Of a stretch of DNA of 56,650 bases, positions 1 through 5,335 are shown in pieces (positions within the stretch are counted from its first letter, which is position 1; each line of letters starts with the position of its first letter). The position numbers and the translations under genes were made by a program. Under the pieces are notes generated by a model. It searched no databases. It worked only from the letters and a program-made list of their open reading frames with translations, and was not told the origin of the DNA. Origin of the DNA: Lentimicrobiaceae bacterium (GTDB lineage Bacteria; Bacteroidota; Bacteroidia; Bacteroidales; F082); the NCBI GenBank assembly GCA_015061315.1, contig SUWV01000017.1, forward strand, positions 1 through 56,650, given 5' to 3'.

Positions 1-86
1 ATTATTTAATATAAAAAGTCTTCGATGAAGAATATTTTTTTTTGAAAAATTTCCCGAAATCGAAAGCAGAAAATATTTTTTAGTTG

Positions 87-94
87 TATATTTG
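87..94 (+). promoter_or_regulatory. -7 box of the toxin-antitoxin operon
   Basis: TATATTTG matches the Bacteroidetes -7 consensus TAnnTTTG and lies 28 nt before the antitoxin ATG. I see no convincing -33 TTG at the usual 19-20 nt spacing. Confidence 0.5.
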
Positions 95-122
95 CAAATA
101 TAAAAACTGAAATTTTAGGATT

Positions 123-341
123 ATGGCGGAATATATTTTAAAAATTAACGCAAGAAGTAAAAAAGCGCAACAGCTCATTAATTTCATAAAGACTATTGAT
201 TATGTTGATATTCAAGAAAAGAAAGAGAATAATCCGATGTTGCCGAAAGAAACCTTACAAGCTATTAGAGAAATGCAAAATGGTGATGTTGTGGTATGTA
301 CTAGCATGGAAGATTATAAAAGGAAAGTAAGTCATGCGTAA
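123..341 (+). CDS. putative antitoxin of a type II toxin-antitoxin pair
   Basis: This 72-residue protein is probably the antitoxin for the YafQ/RelE-like toxin that follows. The N-terminal half has a short beta strand then a basic helix (KKAQQLINFIKTI). The C-terminal half is the kind of short segment that wraps a RelE-fold toxin (ETLQAIREMQNGDVVVCTSM). No catalytic residues are expected or seen. Its last 8 bases overlap the ancestral ATG of the toxin (ATGCGTAA), the usual translational coupling of such pairs. Family assignment comes from context and size rather than a diagnostic motif. If the toxin is dead, this may be an orphan antitoxin. Confidence 0.6.
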   Translation: MAEYILKINARSKKAQQLINFIKTIDYVDIQEKKENNPMLPKETLQAIREMQNGDVVVCTSMEDYKRKVSHA

Positions 342-624
342 CATTGTTTTTGCCATATAACATCTAAAAGATTTGGAAAAGCTTAGGAAAAGCAAAAAGT
401 TTGATGAAAAAGAGTTGGATGATGTAATTGAGAAGTTAGCCAATGATTTTAAATTAGACAAGAAATACAAAGACCATAAACTTCAGGGTGAACTTAGCGG
501 CTTTAGGGATTGCCACATCAAGAACGATTTGGTATTACTGTACTATAAGACGGAAACAAACGAGATAAGGATTTTGACATTGGTAAGATTAGGAAGTCAT
601 TCTCAAGTCCTTCCGAGGTTTTAG
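334..624 (+). pseudogene. YafQ/RelE-family mRNA interferase toxin with an early in-frame stop
   Basis: Read from the ATG at 334, which overlaps the antitoxin stop, the frame gives MRNIVFAI, then TAA (358-360), then about 88 further YafQ-like residues. The residues used by E. coli YafQ for ribosome-dependent mRNA cleavage are all still present: His in YKDHKLQG, Asp and His in RDCH, Asp in KND and His in GSHSQ. The catalytic part is therefore intact and only the first strand is cut off. A shorter product could start at TTG 373 (83 residues), but it would lack the first beta strand and has no obvious ribosome binding site. Either a recent nonsense mutation or start-site relocation explains it; I favour the mutation. 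Confidence 0.6.
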
Positions 625-636
625 ATATGATAAATA

Positions 637-649
637 GCTCCGTAAGAGC
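637..649. repeat. small REP-like hairpin
   Basis: GCTC-CGTAA-GAGC followed by GATATAT. It resembles the hairpin at 54786-54798 (GTTCC-GTA-GGAAC) and may be a dispersed palindromic repeat. It lies between the convergent toxin and peptidase genes. Confidence 0.4.
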
Positions 650-681
650 GATATATAATTGTCAAGAGCTTTTCTATAGTT

Positions 682-1197
682 TTATTTTGATAAATAATCA
701 ATCGGGTTTAGGTAAAACATCTTCTGCCATCCAAGCGGAGCATTGTCAATTCTCCAAGTATAAGGAATTGGCGTAGCAATTGCATAATGCAGATGCGCTG
801 GGGTGTTAGCGGCGTTTCCTGTATTTCCTACAGTTCCAATCTCAGTATCTTGATTGACAAAAGCAAAACGTTTTGTCTTTATCTCATCTAAATGAGCGTA
901 ATAATGGATTCTCCATTTTGGCCCAAGTATAAGAACGAACTTGCCGCTTTTATTTCCTTCGGATGTTGCAAGCACTATTCCTTTCGTTGAAGAATGAACA
1001 CTCGTACCTTTCTTGGCAAAAACATCAACGCCCTTATGCACCACGGAACTGCCCCAGCCTTCGTGCCAAAAAGTATTATGATTATAACTATTAGAATCAG
1101 CACCAACGACAGGCATCTTCAGCTTCTGTGGAATGATGAAGCCGATAAGAATTATCGACAAAACCACAATTATAATTCTTTTAATCCATTTCAGCAT
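682..1197 (-). CDS. M23 family metallopeptidase, membrane anchored
   Basis: A 171-residue LytM/lysostaphin-type peptidase, a family that hydrolyses peptide cross-links of peptidoglycan. Residues 7-25 form one hydrophobic segment, so the enzyme is probably anchored in the inner membrane facing the periplasm. The zinc site is recognisable: His54 and Asp58 in HKGVD, His137 in HLH, and a further His at 98/102 in the HYYAH strand. The length is close to the bare catalytic domain, with no LysM or coiled-coil partner. It has no operon partner; upstream is a 190 nt gap and downstream the convergent toxin. A housekeeping cell-wall role is plausible, but an accessory one cannot be excluded given its neighbours. 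Confidence 0.8.
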   Translation of the reverse strand: MLKWIKRIIIVVLSIILIGFIIPQKLKMPVVGADSNSYNHNTFWHEGWGSSVVHKGVDVFAKKGTSVHSSTKGIVLATSEGNKSGKFVLILGPKWRIHYYAHLDEIKTKRFAFVNQDTEIGTVGNTGNAANTPAHLHYAIATPIPYTWRIDNAPLGWQKMFYLNPIDYLSK

Positions 1198-1325
1198 AAA
1201 TCAAACAAGTTTGGAGTTATCAATTATAAGCGTATAATAAAATTGCAGATTCATAAACATTTGATGGAATGTGTTTTTTAAGAATAACTATTGAAGTTTG
1301 ATTATATTGTTTGGAGATAAAATTA

Positions 1326-1359
1326 AAAGCCAACTCACTGTGGATAGGAAGTTGGCTTT
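1326..1359 (-). terminator. rho-independent terminator of the 173-residue lipoprotein gene
   Basis: Perfect 10-bp arms AAAGCCAACT and AGTTGGCTTT with a 14-nt loop. On the minus strand the stem runs into TTTTAATTTT. It lies 30 nt after the lipoprotein stop codon. Confidence 0.75.
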
Positions 1360-1389
1360 GTGTAAATATAGTATTTGCTTTTCGTTCCT

Positions 1390-1911
1390 TTAAAAGGCAC
1401 CCAAAAAAGCAGCTAAAATAGCGACCGCTCCAATTACGACTTCTGCAAGTATAATAGTACCACCTACTTTCCAGATTTTTTTGTTTCTTGCAGTTGCTTT
1501 CTCATCAACTTCTGTAATATATTTTTGATGATTGGTTTTAACATTATAACAGACGCCATCTTTATCTACAAATATATGTATGTAACTTGTATTTTGTGTT
1601 GTGGTTGTATTACTATGTACACCCGGAGTATATGTTCTGTTATAATAATTAACATTATATGCAGCAGCCTGACTGTCAGTAGTAGTATTTGTTGTAGTTC
1701 TTTCGTAAATAAGAATGGTACCACCGGCACCATCTGATGTCTGCCTGTCTGGTGCTCCGAATGCAGACACAATATCATTGTGTTTTGCACCAACGAAAGC
1801 TTCTTTGTAATCTTTCTCTTTGGAAACTGCGTAGGTTCTTGTAACGGTACATGATGTGAATAAACACGATATTACCATTAAAATTGATAATTTAGATAAT
1901 ATTTTTTTCAT
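1390..1911 (-). CDS. lipoprotein with BamE/OmlA-like segment, function unknown
   Basis: The N-terminus is a lipoprotein signal peptide with Cys21 in LFTSC, so the 173-residue precursor should be lipidated. Residues about 40-72 (GAKHNDIVSAFGAPDRQ and the YER strand after it) resemble the SmpA/OmlA/BamE pattern of a glycine, a helix, then FGAPD. The middle is rich in Thr, Asn and Tyr (NTTTDSQAAAYNVNYYNRTY). Unusually for a lipoprotein, the last 25 residues are a hydrophobic, glycine/alanine-rich segment that could be transmembrane. It has its own terminator and stands alone. The BamE-like reading is a pattern guess, not a firm assignment. Confidence 0.6.
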   Translation of the reverse strand: MKKILSKLSILMVISCLFTSCTVTRTYAVSKEKDYKEAFVGAKHNDIVSAFGAPDRQTSDGAGGTILIYERTTTNTTTDSQAAAYNVNYYNRTYTPGVHSNTTTTQNTSYIHIFVDKDGVCYNVKTNHQKYITEVDEKATARNKKIWKVGGTIILAEVVIGAVAILAAFLGAF

Positions 1912-1963
1912 AAAATTTAATTTTAAAAGCCTCCCTGTTCCCTCCGTTTGGCATTAAACTTAT

Positions 1964-2000
1964 AAGGTGTGGGAACTTATATCCATTATAGATTACACCT
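1964..2000. repeat. hairpin element 1, ends AAGGTGT / ACACCT
   Basis: AGGTGT (1965-1970) can pair with ACACCT (1995-2000). The 17-mer AAGGTGTGGGAACTTAT at 1964-1980 recurs exactly at 3933-3949. It lies 53 nt before the lipoprotein start on the minus strand. Confidence 0.6.
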
Positions 2001-2053
2001 ACAGAAATTTTAATCGACTTTTATATAATAGCTATTGAGTTATATATCTGGCA

Positions 2054-2430
2054 CTAAATGTAGCAAATTTGAAAATATTCATAAGCTATTGTCAAACGCA
2101 CATTAGTTTCGTATAATACTAACGCCAATGTACATTCCAAACCCTCGTTGTCAATTCCATACCACAACCAATGAGTATTACCATCATCATCAACCATATT
2201 ACCATAATCTTTAATTTTTCTTATTGTAATATATTGGTTGGTGATATGAAAAGCTTTAGTTTCCAATCATTATCAACATCAAATGAGACTGTAACATTAC
2301 ATGTTTGCCATTCTTGCCATTCTTCATATTCATCAGTATAACGCATAGTGTTAGCTTTAAACCAAAGTTGGGCATTGGTAAATAATGGCACCAACAATAA
2401 AAACAATATCAATATCTTTTTAATATTCAT
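2054..2430 (-). pseudogene. third paralogue of the small secreted protein family, frameshifted
   Basis: Two overlapping frames (2221-2430 and 2054-2266) together make one protein like its two upstream neighbours. The first frame carries the signal peptide KKILILFLLLVPLFTNAQ and the LWFKA and CNVTVSF strands, and stops after KLKLFISPTNILQ. The second frame picks up at NQYITIRKI and continues through GLECTLALVLYE to the IAYEYFQ end, matching the GEKCL and IEYDNFS parts of the paralogues. A one-base shift near 2225-2260 explains this. The C-terminus ends QICYI rather than YGIIPDE, so it is also the most diverged of the three. Without the shift it would be about 120 residues. Confidence 0.7.
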
Positions 2431-2441
2431 GTTCTATCTAA

Positions 2442-2807
2442 TTATTCATCTGGTATTATACCATAATTGACCGAGAAATTATCATATTCTATTCTAAGTA
2501 ACGTAACGTCCTCCATCATTGCTATTGTTACCAAACATTTTTCCCCATCCTCATCTATGCATTTAAATGTTCTGTATTTCATACCTTTATCTTTATCATC
2601 ATAATCTTCATGTATGCCATAAGAAGTTAATGTAACAGTTTTATTTGCAAAAATTTTTATAGTATAATCATCTACTAGAAGTATCTTAATATTACAATCA
2701 CGCAATCCTTTCCCATCTTCAAAATCAACAGCTATAGCTCTGTACCAAGTTTGAGCATTTGTAAATAAAGGCACCAACAATAAAAATAATATCAATATCT
2801 TTTTCAT
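2442..2807 (-). CDS. small secreted protein, family copy 2, unknown function
   Basis: A 121-residue precursor with a clear Sec signal peptide cut after TNAQ. The mature part is about 100 residues and looks all-beta. It shares with its neighbour at 2825-3349 the blocks RDCNIKIL, IKIFANKT, DEDGEKCL, IEYDNFSV and YGIIPDE. I do not recognise the family. Signal peptide and 3' flank are nearly identical to those of the other copies, which points to recent tandem duplication. It has no lipobox and no T9SS C-terminal domain, so a periplasmic or simply exported location is most likely. It lies 17 nt after copy 1 and is probably co-transcribed with it. Confidence 0.7.
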   Translation of the reverse strand: MKKILILFLLLVPLFTNAQTWYRAIAVDFEDGKGLRDCNIKILLVDDYTIKIFANKTVTLTSYGIHEDYDDKDKGMKYRTFKCIDEDGEKCLVTIAMMEDVTLLRIEYDNFSVNYGIIPDE

Positions 2808-2824
2808 ATTTATGTTCTATCTAA

Positions 2825-3349
2825 TTATTCATCTGGTATTATGCCGTATCTAACGGAAAAATTTTCATATTCTATATTAAGCATAACAGCATTATCAAGC
2901 ATCAGAATATCTAGTAGGCATTTTTCGCCATTCTCGTCCCTGCCGTTCCATGTTTTTATGTATGCGTCTTCAATATAACCTTCATGTTCTACATTATATA
3001 AATGTATTGTATGGGTTTTATTTGCAAAAATCTTAATAGTAGAATCATCAGCAGAAATGAGTATTTTAATATTACAATCTTGCCATTCATCATCGTTAAA
3101 AGATATTCTTATTGCCTTGAACCACATGCTTTGACTATCGATGTTACTCTTTTGAACATTTGAGGATTTGGTTGTTGTTTCGAATGTCCCAGAACTCAAT
3201 GGATTAACATCACCATAATGACCATTATATGTCGATGGCGTTTTTCTAGCAGGTTCTGCGAATATTGGAGTTGCTCCAACAAATGGTATTTGAGCGAACA
3301 AAGGATAAGCGAAGCAGCATATCACGAATGTAAATAATATCTTTTTCAT
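2825..3349 (-). CDS. small secreted protein, family copy 1, with N-terminal extension
   Basis: A 174-residue precursor, the longest of the three paralogues. It has a different signal peptide (ending YPLFAQ), then about 55 low-complexity Ser/Thr/Pro/Asn residues, then the family domain: MWFKAIRISF, DCNIKIL, IKIFANKT, DENGEKCL, IEYENFSV, YGIIPDE. The extension may be a linker holding the domain away from a surface. The start codon follows the stop of the 182-residue gene with a 2-nt gap (TAAATATG), so the two are translationally coupled. Function unknown; the three copies plus the upstream gene behave as one cassette. Confidence 0.7.
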   Translation of the reverse strand: MKKILFTFVICCFAYPLFAQIPFVGATPIFAEPARKTPSTYNGHYGDVNPLSSGTFETTTKSSNVQKSNIDSQSMWFKAIRISFNDDEWQDCNIKILISADDSTIKIFANKTHTIHLYNVEHEGYIEDAYIKTWNGRDENGEKCLLDILMLDNAVMLNIEYENFSVRYGIIPDE

Positions 3350-3351
3350 AT

Positions 3352-3900
3352 TTATGTATTATAATTATTTATAATTGTATTTATTGCTGTATTTTCTTCC
3401 TCTGAGATAATATCCCAGACATAGTTATATTCATCTTTTTTCCAAACTCTAGAAAAAGTGTTATTTGATATTACCTTATTATATCTATCATAAAGTTGTT
3501 TAGATGAAGGAGCTTTTTCAAATGCATCTGGGTCGTATAACATGGTTGAGTTTGAAAAACGAGCATAATACCCTTGTTCTTCTAATCTATCTTCCATTCG
3601 TGTTTCTAAAGCAATCACATCTTCATCTATTTCAGAACAATGTTGATATATAAACTTATCATCTTTTGCATTCTCTATAGAACTTATGATTTTATGGATG
3701 TATTCTTCTGTTATCGGCGAATCATCACAATTCAGGCGTTTGTATGCATATGCCAAGAAAGGAAGAGTGATGCCATTTGTAATAAATGGCAGTCCATTGG
3801 GTTTTCGCATTTCTTTTAATGATCGTATCAAATGCGAAGCAAAATTAGCATCCAAATAATAATTTGCACACATATAGCAAATAATTTTCAATGCCCTCAC
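3352..3900 (-). CDS. hypothetical protein, GTG start, possibly N-terminally truncated
   Basis: A 182-residue protein that I do not recognise. The best start is GTG at 3900; the frame stays open for 45 nt further into hairpin element 2 but offers no ATG. There is no signal peptide, although the exported paralogues follow at once. It is rich in Tyr, Asn and acidic residues and probably mostly helical (LEEQGYYARF, SSKQLYDRYNKVI). The missing strong start, and the hairpin immediately upstream, suggest the 5' end may have been trimmed or rearranged. Tight coupling to the 2825-3349 gene implies a shared role. Confidence 0.5.
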   Translation of the reverse strand: MRALKIICYMCANYYLDANFASHLIRSLKEMRKPNGLPFITNGITLPFLAYAYKRLNCDDSPITEEYIHKIISSIENAKDDKFIYQHCSEIDEDVIALETRMEDRLEEQGYYARFSNSTMLYDPDAFEKAPSSKQLYDRYNKVISNNTFSRVWKKDEYNYVWDIISEEENTAINTIINNYNT

Positions 3901-3932
3901 AATTCCCAGAAGAAAGCGGATTATAAAAAAGA

Positions 3933-4012
3933 AAGGTGTGGGAACTTATTGTTTTATCCTTAGATTAGGTCTTCGCGTTACCTTTGACACGGATAAAACA
4001 ACAACCCACACC
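3933..4012. repeat. hairpin element 2, ends GGTGTGGG / CCCACACC
   Basis: GGTGTGGG (3935-3942) pairs with CCCACACC (4005-4012) and GTTTTATCC (3951-3959) with GGATAAAAC (3991-3999). AGGT and ACCT can pair inside the loop. It begins with the same 17-mer as element 1. Confidence 0.7.
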
Positions 4013-4055
4013 AAAGGATATGTAAGAAGCCACTAAGGACTATACATACACATAC

Positions 4056-4142
4056 AAAGGTGTGGTGCTATTGTTTACTATCTTCGTGTCAGAGTTAAAG
4101 TTGCGAAGTTTAATCTAAGAAGATAATTTCAATAACACCTTT
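4056..4142. repeat. hairpin element 3, ends AAAGGTGT / ACACCTTT
   Basis: AAAGGTGT (4056-4063) pairs with ACACCTTT (4135-4142) and ATCTTC (4080-4085) with GAAGAT (4119-4124). The interior differs completely from elements 1 and 2; only the ends are conserved. Confidence 0.65.
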
Positions 4143-4240
4143 TCCTCCACCGTGGAGGTCGAGTGCAAATGTAGAAAAAGTTTTCTATATAATGAAAAGT
4201 GTTGAGAAAAATATTTTTTATGAAAATTGTAGAAAAAAAC

Positions 4241-4271
4241 TTGCAGGTTATAAAATTATATCCTATATTTG
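4241..4271 (+). promoter_or_regulatory. promoter of the DUF4160/DUF2442 pair
   Basis: TTG at 4241-4243, a 20-nt spacer and TATATTTG at 4264-4271 fit the Bacteroidetes -33/-7 pattern. The ATG follows 24 nt later. Confidence 0.65.
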
Positions 4272-4295
4272 CATCGTAATTAAAAATCAAAGTTT

Positions 4296-4541
4296 ATGTC
4301 GGAAATATTTAGAATATTCGGAATGAGGTTTTTCTTCTATTCCCGTGAACACGAGCCTATGCACGTTCACGTAAAAAATGCAAATGGGAAAGCAAAGTTT
4401 ATAATTCATCCTGATAAGATTGAATTGGTTGAAAGCAAAGGTATGAAACCTAATGACTTAAAGATGGCAGAAGCAATATTGGAAGAAAATAAAGAGGTGG
4501 CTATTTTAGAATGGAATAAGCATTTTGGCAACAAACGATGA
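4296..4541 (+). CDS. DUF4160 domain protein
   Basis: An 81-residue DUF4160 protein. The hallmark N-terminus is present: GMRFFFYSREHEP, then MHVHVKNANGKAKF, with HEPMHVHV the most conserved patch. The C-terminal half is one helix ending in EWNKHFG. The molecular role of DUF4160 is not established, as far as I know. It is commonly found next to DUF2442 genes, as here, in a toxin-antitoxin-like arrangement. The pair shares one promoter, with 36 nt between the genes. No catalytic residues can be named with confidence, though the His cluster HEPMHVH could bind metal or act in catalysis. Confidence 0.8.
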   Translation: MSEIFRIFGMRFFFYSREHEPMHVHVKNANGKAKFIIHPDKIELVESKGMKPNDLKMAEAILEENKEVAILEWNKHFGNKR

Positions 4542-4577
4542 ATATGTTTGATATTTGAATACTAAAATATAACTACA

Positions 4578-4985
4578 ATGATAATCACTAAGATTTGGTT
4601 TGAAGACAATCGCATTTATGGTTTGACAGATGATGGTCGTACTTTATGGCAGTCGCTGCTATACTACAAGCGGCTGATGTATGCCACGGATGAGGAGCGT
4701 AACAAATACATAATGTCAGATGAGGGTATCCATTGGGAAGAACTTGATGAAGACGTGTCTTTTGAGAGTTTTGAATATGATGATCCTGAGCCTGTGGGAA
4801 TATCAAAATTCTTTCTTTCCCATCCGGAGATAAACGCTTCCGCCATAGCTCGCAGATTAGGAATACAGCAGAGTCTCATCGCTGCGTATATAAGTGGAAA
4901 TAAAAAACCAAGTAAAGAGCGTGAAGATTTAATAATGAACGAAATCAGGAAGTTGGGAGAAGAGCTGATGAATGTGGAGTGGTAA
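4578..4985 (+). CDS. DUF2442 protein with C-terminal helix-turn-helix
   Basis: A 135-residue protein. Residues 1-50 follow the DUF2442 pattern (TKIWFEDNRIYGLTDDGR, then LLYYKRLMYATDEERNKY, then GIHWEELDED). Residues about 75-125 form a helix-turn-helix (ASAIARRLGIQQSLIAAYIS, followed by GNKKPSKER). The HTH makes it a likely DNA-binding partner that represses the pair's own promoter, analogous to antitoxins. Whether it neutralises the DUF4160 protein is inferred from gene order only. The gene ends 16 nt before the convergent tRNA-Val. Confidence 0.75.
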   Translation: MIITKIWFEDNRIYGLTDDGRTLWQSLLYYKRLMYATDEERNKYIMSDEGIHWEELDEDVSFESFEYDDPEPVGISKFFLSHPEINASAIARRLGIQQSLIAAYISGNKKPSKEREDLIMNEIRKLGEELMNVEW

Positions 4986-5000
4986 TTTACAACGGATTCG

Positions 5001-5075
5001 TGGGACGTACTGGACTCGAACCAGTGACCTCTGCCGTGTGAAGGCAGCGCTCTAAACCAACTGGGCTAACGTCCC
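5001..5075 (-). tRNA. tRNA-Val (CAC)
   Basis: A full cloverleaf can be drawn on the minus strand. The acceptor stem GGGACGT/ACGTCCC is perfect, the anticodon loop TTCACAC gives CAC, and the discriminator is A. The D stem is GCCC/GAGC and therefore has a C12-A23 mismatch where the sister gene has U12-A23. CCA is not encoded. Confidence 0.85.
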
Positions 5076-5081
5076 ATTTTT

Positions 5082-5132
5082 AAGTCACTGAGTCACCAAG
5101 TCTCTAAGTCGCTAAGTGTCTCTGTGACATCT
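5082..5132. repeat. degenerate short tandem repeat (AAGTC-CTAAGT type)
   Basis: Repeated short words (aagtcactgagtcac, aagtctctaagtc, gctaagtgtctctg) between the two tRNA genes. It looks like replication-slippage sequence; no function is evident. Confidence 0.4.
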
Positions 5133-5137
5133 TTCAA

Positions 5138-5161
5138 TAAAAAAACGCCTCATTGGGCGTT
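5138..5161 (-). terminator. terminator after tRNA-Val (GAC)
   Basis: On the minus strand GAACGCC-CAATGA-GGCGTT is followed by a run of T. It lies just 3' of the tRNA. Confidence 0.7.
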
Positions 5162-5166
5162 CTGTG

Positions 5167-5241
5167 TGGGGCGAACAAGGATCGAACTTGTGACCTCATG
5201 CCTGTCAAGCATGCGCTCTAAACCAACTGAGCTACCGTCCC
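5167..5241 (-). tRNA. tRNA-Val (GAC)
   Basis: Cloverleaf on the minus strand; the anticodon loop TTGACAG gives GAC. The acceptor stem GGGACGG/TCGCCCC has an A4-C69 mismatch, whereas the neighbouring tRNA-Val has A4-U69. The D, anticodon and T stems are otherwise complete. CCA is not encoded. Confidence 0.85.
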
Positions 5242-5307
5242 ATTTGCGAGTGCAAAAATACAACTTTTTTTTATTCTACCAAATATTTTTTATTCAATTT
5301 TTTATTT

Positions 5308-5315
5308 TATTTTTG
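5308..5315 (+). promoter_or_regulatory. -7 box of the dipeptidyl peptidase gene
   Basis: TATTTTTG 20 nt before the start codon, within AT-rich sequence. Confidence 0.45.
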
Positions 5316-5335
5316 AGTTTTCTAAATACATTATT

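Larger units (their letters stand above)
3901..4295. other. 395-nt non-coding stretch with two long hairpins and a promoter
   Basis: It holds hairpin elements 2 and 3, a short GC-rich hairpin (CCTCCA-CCG-TGGAGG at 4144-4158) and the promoter of the DUF4160 gene. I see no plausible reading frame in it. Confidence 0.6.

Noticed and set aside
994..1281. 95-residue plus-strand ORF
   Set aside because: It is antisense to the M23 peptidase gene over most of its length and has no promoter or family features.
1964..4142. Integron attC sites
   Set aside because: The hairpin ends do not contain the RYYYAAC/GTTRRRY core sites, and no IntI-type integrase is in the window.
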